DNA of 51,676 bases from Pseudomonadota bacterium (GCA_021846965.1 JAJZWA010000026.1:1-51676), one strand, 5' to 3'. Positions 26,213 to 36,081 are shown, counted from the first letter of the stretch. Translations and numbers: made by a program. The notes: generated from the sequence alone by a model not told the origin.

Positions 26213-28512
26213 AGCCCCCCGGGCTCCGCCCCTCCCAGGGCGTGGAACAACTCCTCCTCCTGCTCCATGTGCAGGCGCACGATGGCCTCCAGGGCCACCA
26301 GCAGGCGCTGCATGCGGGCCGCGCCCGCGGCGTCAGGCCCCTGCGGCGGCAGCTGCGCCACGCCGCGGGAGATCAGGCGCGACAGACGGAAGATCTCGCG
26401 GTGGCTGCTGCTCAGGGCCGCCATCGGGTCCTCGCCGCCGACCAGCCGGCCCATGCGGGGAAGCAGCTCCCGCTCGTCGCTGCGCTCATGGGGAAGCAGC
26501 CTGGCATTCAGCATGTCGTCCAGCTGCCGCAGCGAGGCCAGGGCGCGCGCGCCGTCCTGCAGCGGCAGGTTCTCGGCCACCGCGCGCAGCAGCTCCAGCA
26601 CCTGCGCCAGCTGCACATGCTCGGCGCGCAGGCGCCCGGCCTCCTCTGGCGGGAGCAGGCCGCGCAAGGCCAGCGGCCCCGCGCGCAGGGCCCGCAGCGC
26701 GTTGCCGATGGCTGCCATGTCGATCAACTCCTGCACCAGCGCCCCCGCGAGGGGCGGCAGGAAGCCCAGCATCGCCACCGCCATCGCGCCCAGCGAGAAC
26801 GCCATGCCCACCGCCATGCTCTGCAAGGCGATGCGCCGCGTGCGCCGGGCGATGCGCAGCGCGTCCACCAGCTTGTCCAGGCGGTCGACCAGCACGACCA
26901 CGTCGGCGGCCTCCGCGCTGGCGGCGGCGCCGCGCGCGCCCATGGCCACGCCCACGTCGGCCGCCGCCAGCGCCGGCGCATCGTTGACCCCGTCACCCAC
27001 CATCATTACCGTGGCGCGGGCCCGCTCGGCCTCGATGGCCGCGAGCTTGTCCGCGGGGCTCTGCCCGGCCAGCACCTCGAGCCCGCCCAGACTGTTGCCC
27101 ACGGCCTGCGCGACCTCGGGGCTGTCGCCCGTCAGCATGAGCATCCTGCGAACCCCCTCGGCGCGCAGCAGGCGCAGGGCGCGCGGCGTCTCGGTGCGTA
27201 TGGGGTCGGCCAGCTGGATGGCCCCGACCGGCTTGCCGTCGATGGCGACGAACACGCAGGAGGATCCTTCGAGGGCCATGCCCGCCAGCACCTGGCGCAC
27301 CCAGGGCGCGGCCGGCGCGCCCCGGGCGACATGCTCCAGGCTGCCGATGGCGACGTCGCGTGCGCCCACCATGCCGCGCACGCCGGCGCCCGGGCTCTCG
27401 CGCACGCCCGAGGGAATGGGCAGGTCGAGTCGACGCTCGCGCGCGGCCACCGCCACGGCCTCGGCCACGCCGTGGTTGGAGGCCTGGGCCAGCGCGCCCG
27501 CCATGCGCAGCACCTCGTCGGCGCTCCAGGGCGGATCGGCGACGATGCCGGCCAGGCGCGGCCTGCCGCCGGTCAGCGTGCCCGTCTTGTCGAAGAAGAA
27601 CACCTCGGCCCGCGCCAGGCGCTCCAGCGCGCCGCCGCCCTTGACGAGGATGCCGCGACGCGCGCAGTTGGACAGGCCGGAGACCATGGCCACCGGCACG
27701 GCCAGGATCAGCGGACAGGGCGTGGCCACGACCAGCACCGCCAGGGCCCGCATGGGGTCGCCCGAGATCGCCCAGGCGCCGCCGGCGAGCGCCAGCGCCA
27801 GCACGATCAGCCAGCCGGCGTAGCGGTCGGCGAGTCGCGTGCCCGGGCTGCGCTGGGCGCGCGCGGCCTCCACCATGCGCACGATGCCGGCGAAGGTGCT
27901 TTGCTCGGCCGTGCGCACCGCGAGGACCTCGAAAGCGGGTCCCAGGTTGAGAACCCCGCTGGCCACGCCCTCCCCGGCCGCCCGCTGGCGCGGTCGCGAC
28001 TCGCCGCTCAGCGTGGATTCGTCGAGTTGCGCCGGCTCCAGCAGCGTGGCGTCGACGGGGACGAGCTCTCCGTGGCGCACCAGCAGGCGGTCGGCCTGGC
28101 GCAGCGCGTCCAGCTCCACGGGCCGCCACTCGCCGGCTTCGAAGCGCAGCGCGCTGCGTGGCGCATGGCGCAACAATTCGGTCATCTCGCGCTGCGCGCG
28201 CGCCGCCGCGTGATCCTCCAGCGCCCTTCCGCCGGCCAGCATCAACGCGATCACCACGGCGGTGAGCTGCTGGCCCAGCAGCAGGGCGAGCACCAGCGCG
28301 AGCAGGGCCAGCACGTCCACCCCGGCCTGGCGTCGCCACAGGGCGCGCGCCACCGAGATCGCCAGCGCGGCGCTCACCGGCCAGGCCCCGGCCGCCCAGG
28401 CCCAGCCCGCGGCCTCGCGCCGCCCCAGACCCTGCAGCAGGAATCCGGTCGCGAGGCTGCCGAGCGCCAGCACGAGCAGGGCCAGATGGGCGTAGCGCAG
28501 GTGGCGCGTCAT
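26188..28512 (-). CDS. P1B-5-type metal ATPase with C-terminal hemerythrin-like domain
   Basis: A 774-residue P-type ATPase for export of a transition metal from the cytoplasm. The actuator loop is LSGES, the membrane metal motif is TPCP (264-267), the phosphorylated residue is Asp308 in DKTGTLTGG, and the hinge is MMVGDGVNDAPAL. There is no N-terminal HMA domain. About 170 C-terminal residues form a helical hemerythrin-like domain with spaced histidines and acids (LLPHERSDERELL, SSSHREIFRL, RLHMEQEEELFHAL). TPCP plus hemerythrin defines P1B-5 ATPases, linked to Ni, Co or Fe in Sinorhizobium Nia and Acidothermus CtpD. The ATG at 28512 was chosen over 28596 because it begins just before the first membrane helix. 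It lies downstream of an RND permease gene. Confidence 0.9.
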   Translation of the reverse strand: MTRHLRYAHLALLVLALGSLATGFLLQGLGRREAAGWAWAAGAWPVSAALAISVARALWRRQAGVDVLALLALVLALLLGQQLTAVVIALMLAGGRALEDHAAARAQREMTELLRHAPRSALRFEAGEWRPVELDALRQADRLLVRHGELVPVDATLLEPAQLDESTLSGESRPRQRAAGEGVASGVLNLGPAFEVLAVRTAEQSTFAGIVRMVEAARAQRSPGTRLADRYAGWLIVLALALAGGAWAISGDPMRALAVLVVATPCPLILAVPVAMVSGLSNCARRGILVKGGGALERLARAEVFFFDKTGTLTGGRPRLAGIVADPPWSADEVLRMAGALAQASNHGVAEAVAVAARERRLDLPIPSGVRESPGAGVRGMVGARDVAIGSLEHVARGAPAAPWVRQVLAGMALEGSSCVFVAIDGKPVGAIQLADPIRTETPRALRLLRAEGVRRMLMLTGDSPEVAQAVGNSLGGLEVLAGQSPADKLAAIEAERARATVMMVGDGVNDAPALAAADVGVAMGARGAAASAEAADVVVLVDRLDKLVDALRIARRTRRIALQSMAVGMAFSLGAMAVAMLGFLPPLAGALVQELIDMAAIGNALRALRAGPLALRGLLPPEEAGRLRAEHVQLAQVLELLRAVAENLPLQDGARALASLRQLDDMLNARLLPHERSDERELLPRMGRLVGGEDPMAALSSSHREIFRLSRLISRGVAQLPPQGPDAAGAARMQRLLVALEAIVRLHMEQEEELFHALGGAEPGGLQPAGTGS

Positions 28513-28629
28513 GGAAACTGCGAGGCGAGCGCGGTATCCGGACCGCAGGCCCCTATTGTCCGCGCCCCCGTTCCCGTACGGCCCCGGCGCGCGCACCGAA
28601 ACCTTGCGCTCGAGGGGGTTGCCTCTCGA

Positions 28630-31600
28630 TCAGGCCACCTGCCTGCGGCGCCAGTGCAGGTACAGCGCCGGGATCAGGTTGGTCGAGCGCAGCGCGCTCC
28701 ATGCCAGCCCGCCCAGGATCACCACCGCGAGGCCCTGCTCCGGAGCCGCGCCCTCTCCCAGGCCGAGCGCGGTGGGCAGCATGCCCAGCATGGCGGTCAC
28801 CGCGGTCAGCACGATGGGGCGAAAGCGCAGCTGGATGGCCTCGCGCACGGCCTGGTCCAGGGGCATGCCGGCGTTCTCGTTGGCGCGGGCGCGGTCGAGC
28901 AGCACGATGGAGTGCCGCAGACCGATGCCCACCAGGGTCAGGAAGCCGATCATCCCGGTGGCGTTGAGTCCCACTCCGCTGAGTACCAGCGCGACCGTTC
29001 CGCCGGTCAGCGCCAGGGGAATCTCCAGCAGCAGCAGCGCCGGGATCAGCAGGCCGTCGAATTGCAGCAGCAGGATGCCCACCATGATGGCGAAGGCCGC
29101 CAGGGTCGCCAGCAACAAGGCCAGCGCGGAGCTCTCCAGCTCCGCGGCCAGTCCGCCGAATGCCACCCGGTAGCCCGGAGGCAGCGAAATTCCCGCCAGC
29201 GCGCGCCGGGCCGCCAGCTCGGTGCTGCCCAGCGGCCCGTTCGGCGTGGCCAGGATGTCCAGCGCGCGCGCGCCGGCGATGTGGCGGATCTGGTTGGGCG
29301 TCGCCTCCAGGCGCAGCCGCGCCAGGGAACCCAGGGGCGCCCAGCCGCCCGACACGCGCACGGGCAATGACTCCAGGCTGGCGACGCTACGCTGCGGAGC
29401 GTCGGCCAGACGCATGTACAGGTCCAGCGGCACGTTGCCGTCGGGGATGCGCTCGAGCACCTGGCCGTCCAGCAGAGGCTCGAGTTGCGCATAGAGGGCA
29501 GCCGGGCTCAGCCCCAGTCGGGCCAGCGCCATCGCGCGCGGCCGGATCTGCAGCTGGGTCACGGGGTAGCCGTCGTTGTCGAACACACTGCTCAGCGCCG
29601 GGATGCGCTGCAGGCGCGCGGTGATGCGCTCGGCGATGCTGCGCAGTTCGGCCACGCGAGCGCCGAACACATGCACGACGAAGGGTTGCGGCAGCCCCGA
29701 CAGGCTCTCCCCCAGGCGCTCGACGGTGGGGGTGTCGACGGAAAGCTGCACGCCGGGCAGCGAGGACTCGCGCTGGATCCGGCGTCCCAGCGCATCCAGC
29801 GCGTTGACCCCGATCCCCGGCTTGAGGGCCACCTCGATCTCGCCGGCATAGGCCGGCTCGGTATAGGTGGTGGACGAGGCTGCGCCGATGCGGGCGTACA
29901 CATGCGCGACCGCCGGGTCGCGCAGCAGGCGCCGGCTGATGCTGCGCACGGCCTCGCGCGTGTCGAGCAGTGAAGCCCCCGGCGGCAGGGTGTAGGACTC
30001 CAGCAGCACGCCCTCGTTGGGAAGGGGAAGGAACTGGATGGGCACCAGCACCAGGCCGAGCAGGCTGAGCAGCAACACGGCGAAGGTGATCGCCAGGCTG
30101 CTGCGCGGAGCCCGTGCCACCCACTCGAACAAGGCTTCATTGCCCCGCCGCAGCCACTGCAGCACGCGCTGTCCGCTTCCGCTGCCGCCCGCAGGGCGCG
30201 CGCCCAGCAGGCCCAGTCCCAGGGGAATCAAGGTGATGGACACGACGAAGGAGGCCAGCAGGGCCAGGATCATCGCCAGCGAGAAGGGGATGAAGAACAG
30301 GCCGACCAGGCCGCCGACGAACAGCAGCGGCACGTAGATCGCGATATTGGTCAGCGTGCCCGTCAGGTCCGGCACGACGATGCCCCGCAGTCCCGTCCAG
30401 ATCCCCTGCCAGTGGGCGTCGCCCGCTTCCCAGCGGTGGTAGATGCTCTCCAGCACGATGATCGCATCGTCGGCCAGCAGGCCGACCGCGACCGTCAGTG
30501 CCCCGAAGGTCATCAGGTTGAGGTTCTGGCCGAAGGTATGCAGCGCGGCGATGGCCAGCGCCAGCGACAGGGGAATGCTCAGGGCCAGCACGATGATGCC
30601 GCGCCCGGCGCCCAGCACCCAGAACAGCAGCAGGACGGCCAGCAGCGCGCCCACCGCCAGGTTGCGACCGAGATCGGCTCCGATCAGGCGCACGATGTGG
30701 CCCTGGCTGTAGGTGCGCACCCAGTGCACGCCCGCGGGCAACTGCGCCTGGGTCTGGCGCAGCGTGGCCTGCACCACGCCGGTGACCGCCAGGGTGGAGG
30801 CGCCGGGCTGCTTCATCACGACCAGCGCCACGCTGGGCCGGCCGTCCAGCATCACCCCGTTGTGCGTGGGCTGGCCGCTGCGAATCACCCGCGCGAGCGC
30901 GCCCAGGGGTATCGGCCCCCGCGGCGTGGCCACGGGAATGCGCCGCAGCGCCGCGCTGTCGACCGGCAGGTTGCGCGCCTCGATCAGCACGTCGTTGTGG
31001 CCGAGGCTGAGGTAGCCCGCCGGGGCCAGCAGGGTCTGCTGCCGCACCGCCCGCACGATGGCCTGGGCGCCGACGTCGTAGCGGCGCATCGCGTCCAGGT
31101 CCGGCTGGATCCACAGCGCCTCGCGCCCGACGCCGAATACATGCACCCATTGCACGCCCGGCAGCGCGCGCAGCGCGGGCGCGACATCCGCCAGCACCCG
31201 GCGCTGCACCTGCGCGGGGTCGACTCCGGTCGGGATGCTGGCCGTGTAGTCGGCGACCTCGTTGATCGCGTTGCCCATGATCTGCGCCACCGGATGCGCC
31301 CCGGAGGGCAGGCGCGCGCGCGCGCGGTCGATGGCCCCGTTGACCGCCTGCAGGTCGATCTGCGCATCGCTGCCGTTGCGAAAGCGCACGTCGATGCTCA
31401 CGGTGCCGTTGCCCATCACCGCGCGCTCGTTGCGCAGCCCGGTCAGCGCGAGGATCTCGCCCTCCAGCGGATCGACCACGAGGTGCTCGAGCTCGCTGGC
31501 CGTGGCCCCGGGAAGGTGCACGGTGACCCCGATCTGCGGGTAGTCGAACTGGGGCAACACCTCGACGGGGGTGTGCACGAAGGCGTCCACTGCCCACAGC

Positions 31601-31674
31601 AGCAGCGCTCCCAGCACCAGCGCCCACAGCACCCTGCGCCGCAGCAGGCGCGGGATGGAACGGTCGAAAGCCAT
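28630..31674 (-). CDS. efflux RND transporter permease subunit (CzcA-like)
   Basis: A 1014-residue inner-membrane RND permease, the proton-driven core of a tripartite pump. It has an N-terminal helix, a first porter domain starting with EVLPQFDYPQIGV, a central block of helices, a second porter domain and a final helix block ending GIGLRHSIVLLDRAR. Overall it looks CzcA-like. However, TM4 reads GALTVAVGLLADDAIIVLE, lacking the upstream Asp of metal-type CzcA (DFG..VDGA) and carrying the DD pair of drug-type pumps. The substrate is therefore unclear. It follows the adaptor gene by 22 bases and precedes the metal ATPase by 117. Confidence 0.88.
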   Translation of the reverse strand: MAFDRSIPRLLRRRVLWALVLGALLLWAVDAFVHTPVEVLPQFDYPQIGVTVHLPGATASELEHLVVDPLEGEILALTGLRNERAVMGNGTVSIDVRFRNGSDAQIDLQAVNGAIDRARARLPSGAHPVAQIMGNAINEVADYTASIPTGVDPAQVQRRVLADVAPALRALPGVQWVHVFGVGREALWIQPDLDAMRRYDVGAQAIVRAVRQQTLLAPAGYLSLGHNDVLIEARNLPVDSAALRRIPVATPRGPIPLGALARVIRSGQPTHNGVMLDGRPSVALVVMKQPGASTLAVTGVVQATLRQTQAQLPAGVHWVRTYSQGHIVRLIGADLGRNLAVGALLAVLLLFWVLGAGRGIIVLALSIPLSLALAIAALHTFGQNLNLMTFGALTVAVGLLADDAIIVLESIYHRWEAGDAHWQGIWTGLRGIVVPDLTGTLTNIAIYVPLLFVGGLVGLFFIPFSLAMILALLASFVVSITLIPLGLGLLGARPAGGSGSGQRVLQWLRRGNEALFEWVARAPRSSLAITFAVLLLSLLGLVLVPIQFLPLPNEGVLLESYTLPPGASLLDTREAVRSISRRLLRDPAVAHVYARIGAASSTTYTEPAYAGEIEVALKPGIGVNALDALGRRIQRESSLPGVQLSVDTPTVERLGESLSGLPQPFVVHVFGARVAELRSIAERITARLQRIPALSSVFDNDGYPVTQLQIRPRAMALARLGLSPAALYAQLEPLLDGQVLERIPDGNVPLDLYMRLADAPQRSVASLESLPVRVSGGWAPLGSLARLRLEATPNQIRHIAGARALDILATPNGPLGSTELAARRALAGISLPPGYRVAFGGLAAELESSALALLLATLAAFAIMVGILLLQFDGLLIPALLLLEIPLALTGGTVALVLSGVGLNATGMIGFLTLVGIGLRHSIVLLDRARANENAGMPLDQAVREAIQLRFRPIVLTAVTAMLGMLPTALGLGEGAAPEQGLAVVILGGLAWSALRSTNLIPALYLHWRRRQVA

Positions 31675-31696
31675 GGCGGTATCGGTCGGGTGGAGC

Positions 31697-32782
31697 TCAG
31701 TCGGGAGGCGTGTAGCGACTGGCGATGCCTCGGTGGTATTCCAGAAAGGCGTCGGTGACCACCACCTGCTGGCCCGGGGACAGCCCGGAGACGATGCCGG
31801 TCTGCCAGCCACGGGCCGGGCCGGGAACGACACGGGTCGGCCGGTCGCCCGCCGCGGTGTGGACCAGCACCCACCAATGCCCGCGATCCAGGATCAGGGC
31901 GCGGGTGGGCACCATGACCATGCGCCGCACCGGGCCCTCCAGCAGCACCTTTCCCCACTGCCCGTCGATCCAGTCCGCGGGCACCCGGGACGCCACGGGC
32001 AGCAGGCCCAGCTGCACCCCTCCGTCGGGCGCCAGGGCGGCGGCGATGGAGGCGACCTTGACGGCCACGGGCCCAGCCTGGCCGCCGGCGGGCCGGAAGC
32101 TGCCCCGCATGCCCACCCGCAGCCCGGACGCCTGCGCGCCATAGACCTCCGCCCGCAGCCACAGCCTGCCGGCCGGCTGCAGGGTGGCGATGGCCTGGCC
32201 GGAAGCGACCTGCTCGCCATCGGCGGCCTGCAGCGCGAGAATGGTTCCCGCCGCGGGGGCACGCAGGAACTGCTGGCTGCGCACCTCCCGCAGTCGGGCG
32301 GTCGCGGTGCGCACGGCCGCCTCGGCCGCACTCAGCCCGCTCTGCGCGGCGTCCAGCTGCTGGCGCGTGGCGAGCTGGGCGCCGAACTTGGCGCGCACGA
32401 TGCCCAGCAGGCGCCGGGCCGCGCGGGCACGGGCCTCGGCGCTGGCGAGCTGCTGCGCGCTCGCCACCAGGCGTGCCTGCATGCGCGGGCCTTGCACGCG
32501 TGCCAGCACCTCCCCCGCGCGTACCGCGCTGCCGGGCAGGATGCGCAGCGCATCCAGGGTGCCCGGGCCGACCACGCGCAACTCCACGGTGGCGATCGGC
32601 TCGACCTGGGCGTAGGCGCGCAATTCCTGCGCGACCGAGGCCACCCGCGCAGGCACGAAGGGCTGGGACGTCGCGGGCACGGCCCGCGCGGTGCCCGCCA
32701 TGCCGAACAGGGCGCCGGCGAGCAGCAGCGCAGCCGCGCCGCGCGGAACCCGCCCGCCGCGGGAGAGCCTCAGGCCTTGCAT
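31697..32782 (-). CDS. RND efflux periplasmic adaptor subunit (membrane fusion protein)
   Basis: A 361-residue periplasmic adaptor. A signal sequence spans about residues 1-34, ending in TARA. A lipoyl half-motif follows near 70-100 (LDALRILPGSAVRAGEVLARV), then a helical hairpin (about 105-165), the second lipoyl half (APAAGTILALQAADGEQVASG), a beta-barrel and a membrane-proximal domain ending VVVTDAFLEYHRG. No Shine-Dalgarno is clear before the ATG. A 23-codon frame that overlaps this start may couple translation. No outer-membrane channel gene is beside it. Confidence 0.87.
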   Translation of the reverse strand: MQGLRLSRGGRVPRGAAALLLAGALFGMAGTARAVPATSQPFVPARVASVAQELRAYAQVEPIATVELRVVGPGTLDALRILPGSAVRAGEVLARVQGPRMQARLVASAQQLASAEARARAARRLLGIVRAKFGAQLATRQQLDAAQSGLSAAEAAVRTATARLREVRSQQFLRAPAAGTILALQAADGEQVASGQAIATLQPAGRLWLRAEVYGAQASGLRVGMRGSFRPAGGQAGPVAVKVASIAAALAPDGGVQLGLLPVASRVPADWIDGQWGKVLLEGPVRRMVMVPTRALILDRGHWWVLVHTAAGDRPTRVVPGPARGWQTGIVSGLSPGQQVVVTDAFLEYHRGIASRYTPPD

Positions 32783-32841
32783 GACAGGACGCGCGATGCG
32801 ACGTGATCGGGATCGTCGACCAGGAAGCGGAATTTGGGCAT
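32770..32841 (-). CDS. possible 23-residue leader ORF overlapping adaptor start
   Basis: An ATG at 32841 opens a 23-codon frame (MPKFRFLVDD then PDHVASRVLSCKA) whose TGA at 32770-32772 lies 10 bases inside the adaptor gene, in another frame. The adaptor ATG sits inside its last codons, the geometry used for translational coupling. No strong ribosome site precedes it, and it has no recognisable homology. It may be a leader peptide, a gene remnant or chance. Confidence 0.25.
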   Translation of the reverse strand: MPKFRFLVDDPDHVASRVLSCKA

Positions 32842-32976
32842 GGCGTCATGCTAAGGCGCCGGACCCTTGTGGCGGACGACTGGGATCGTGGAGCTACCGA
32901 GCGCAGCCCGCAGGCGCGCTGCACGCCGAGCCCGGGCAGCGCGGCCCTTCGACGGCTTGCTAGACTAGCCGACTCC
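32842..32976. other. gap upstream of adaptor gene and tRNA-Arg
   Basis: About 135 bp with no gene. It should hold the divergent promoters of the leftward efflux operon and the rightward tRNA. The sequence ttgctagactagccg just before the tRNA contains TAGACT at 32961-32966, a weak -10 candidate. I see no strong -35 and no palindrome. Confidence 0.3.
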
Positions 32977-33051
32977 CTCGCCATAGTTCAATGGATAGAA
33001 CAAGCCCCTCCTAAGGGTTAGATGCAGGTTCGATTCCTGCTGGCGGGACCA
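32977..33051 (+). tRNA. tRNA-Arg (anticodon CCT)
   Basis: A complete cloverleaf. The acceptor stem is ctcgcca (32977-32983) with tggcggg (33041-33047), including one U-G pair. The D-arm is gttc/gaac. The anticodon stem agccc/gggtt holds loop ctcctaa with anticodon CCT. The T-arm is gcagg/cctgc with loop ttcgatt, then discriminator A and encoded CCA. It reads AGG codons, which are rare in such a GC-rich genome. Confidence 0.96.
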
Positions 33052-33068
33052 GGCTTGGGCGCGGCGCT

Positions 33069-33094
33069 GCAATATCCGTCATTCGTGATATTGC
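33069..33094. promoter_or_regulatory. perfect 8-bp inverted repeat upstream of rhodanese gene
   Basis: GCAATATC (33069-33076) and GATATTGC (33087-33094) flank a 10-base spacer in an otherwise GC-rich region, 77 bases before the rhodanese ATG. The symmetry and AT-rich half-sites suit a dimeric repressor of the ArsR or TetR kind, though no such gene is beside it. It could also be a short hairpin after the tRNA. Confidence 0.45.
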
Positions 33095-33170
33095 GAAATT
33101 GCCTTGGACGCCTGCGCGACCGTGAACTACAAAGGTCCAGCCCGGTTTCACCCTGGATATCTCCGTAGTC

Positions 33171-34151
33171 ATGACCAGAAATCCCTTGCAATTCCTGTTG
33201 GCCGGCCTGCTCGCGCTCTCGGCGGGCACCGCCGCGCGTGCCTCGGCGCTGCCCGGCCCCGTGGTGAACGTGCAGTGGCTGCACGCGCACGCCTCGCAGG
33301 TCCAGATCGTCGACATCCGCGACGATGTCGGCTCGCTGACCAATGACCCCAAGATCCGCAGCGTCGGCGGGCACAAGGTGGTCGAGCAGGTGGGCGGCTA
33401 CATCCCGGATGCGCTTTCGGTGAACTTCTGGGCCCTGCGTGAGAAGCGCGAGCTCGACGGCAGGAAGGTGGACTTCCTGCTGCCCACGGCCGAGGAATTC
33501 CAGGAAGTGATGCGCGCCTCGGTGCTGCAGCCGGGCAAGCCCATCGTGATCGCGCCCACCGGCGACGACGCCACCTCCCTGCAGGAGGCCGCCTTCCTGG
33601 CCTGGGAACTGCAACTCTTCGGGGAGCCGGCCTCCGACGTGGCCATTCTGGACGGCGGCACGCACGCCTGGCTGGCAGCCGGCTACGCGGTGGACACCGA
33701 TGCCATCGCGCCGATGGAGTCGGGCCGCTGGAAGGCCTCGCCGCCGCGCGCGGACATGCTGGCCCACGTGGCCCAGGTGCAGGCCGCGCAGCGGCACCAT
33801 GAAGCCTTGTGGGATGCCCGCCCGCTGGCCCAGTTCGCCGGCCTGGAGCGCACCCCGGTGATTCCCGCGGACGGTCGCCTGCAGGGCTCGCGCCCGCTGC
33901 CGGCGGAGTTGCTGTACCGGGTCGCCGCCGACGGTTCCTGGCACTTCCTCCGCCCCGCCCAATACCGCAAGGTGCTGGCGCTGGACGGCGTCGGGCTGCC
34001 GGGCAAGGGCATCGTGTACTGCAACACCGGCCAGTACGCGGCGGGAGCCTGGTTCGTGGTCGACCGCATCCTGGGGCGTCGCGGTCTGCGCGAATACCCG
34101 GGCGGCATGAACGAATGGCTGGCGCTGGGCCTGCCGATCAAGGCGCTCTGA
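33171..34151 (+). CDS. exported rhodanese-like sulfurtransferase
   Basis: A 326-residue protein with a Sec signal peptide (about 1-25, FLLAGLLALSAGTAARASA) and two rhodanese domains, so it acts in the periplasm. The C-terminal domain carries the active-site loop with Cys284 in YCNTGQYAAG and ends with YPGGMNEWLALGLP. The N-terminal domain has no cysteine at the matching loop (IAPTGDD) and is probably structural. Such enzymes transfer sulfane sulfur from thiosulfate or similar donors. It stands alone, with tRNA-Arg upstream and an aldehyde dehydrogenase gene downstream. Confidence 0.88.
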   Translation: MTRNPLQFLLAGLLALSAGTAARASALPGPVVNVQWLHAHASQVQIVDIRDDVGSLTNDPKIRSVGGHKVVEQVGGYIPDALSVNFWALREKRELDGRKVDFLLPTAEEFQEVMRASVLQPGKPIVIAPTGDDATSLQEAAFLAWELQLFGEPASDVAILDGGTHAWLAAGYAVDTDAIAPMESGRWKASPPRADMLAHVAQVQAAQRHHEALWDARPLAQFAGLERTPVIPADGRLQGSRPLPAELLYRVAADGSWHFLRPAQYRKVLALDGVGLPGKGIVYCNTGQYAAGAWFVVDRILGRRGLREYPGGMNEWLALGLPIKAL

Positions 34152-34200
34152 CCCCACCGCGCCCGCCGCGCCCACCGCAACAGGCCGTGCGGGCGCCCAG

Positions 34201-34251
34201 GGCTGTCGCGCGACGCGACAGCCGCGACAGCCCTGCTGTCGCATGCGACAG
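34201..34251. promoter_or_regulatory. cluster of TGTCGC/GCGACA palindromes, likely activator enhancer site
   Basis: Five half-sites occur in 51 bp. GGCTGTCGC (34201-34209) and GCGACAGCC (34215-34223) form a 9-bp inverted repeat with a 5-base spacer. A further GCGACAG lies at 34224-34230. CTGTCGCATGCGACAG (34236-34251) is a perfect 16-bp palindrome. The cluster is 100-150 bases before a sigma54-like element, the usual spacing for an NtrC/AcoR-type enhancer-binding activator, and upstream of an AcoD-type aldehyde dehydrogenase gene. Confidence 0.6.
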
Positions 34252-34351
34252 GGCGCGGCCCGCCGCGGGATCGCCCCGAGGCTCCCGATTGCCGCGGCAA
34301 GTTCCTGATTCCATGGGCCTTTCGGCTTCCCAAGCCGCCAGGCCACCAGCC

Positions 34352-34367
34352 TGGCACGCTTCCTGAT
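34352..34367 (+). promoter_or_regulatory. sigma54-like -24/-12 promoter of aldehyde dehydrogenase gene
   Basis: TGGCACG at 34352-34358 is a perfect -24 block. Ten bases after its GG the -12 position reads GA (in CTGAT) where GC is expected, so the -12 box is imperfect. Transcription would begin near 34378, about 55 bases before the ATG at 34432. The upstream palindromes strengthen the assignment; the -12 mismatch weakens it. Confidence 0.4.
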
Positions 34368-34431
34368 AGTCATGTCGCCGGCTGCCACGGGCGGGTCCGT
34401 GGACGGCGACACACCATCAGAGGAGTCGGAC

Positions 34432-35952
<1,521 letters not shown>

Positions 35953-35960
35953 GCGTCCCC

Positions 35961-35983
35961 AGGGCCGGCCCCCGCCCGGCCCT
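35961..35983 (+). terminator. stem-loop after aldehyde dehydrogenase gene
   Basis: AGGGCCGG (35961-35968) and CCGGCCCT (35976-35983) make a perfect 8-bp stem with a 7-base loop, starting eight bases after the stop. No T run follows, so it is a terminator-like hairpin rather than a classical intrinsic terminator. Confidence 0.5.
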
Positions 35984-36081
35984 GCCCCCGCCAAGGGAGC
36001 GCATGCAGTTCGTTACCCATGGTTTCCCGCCGCCACAACTGCGGGGAACCCGGGTGCGCGGCATCGCGGGCCTGGGCTAGT

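Noticed and set aside
32977..33051. tRNA-Arg as an integration site of a genomic island
   Set aside because: No integrase gene, no second copy of the tRNA 3' end in the window and no change in base composition downstream.
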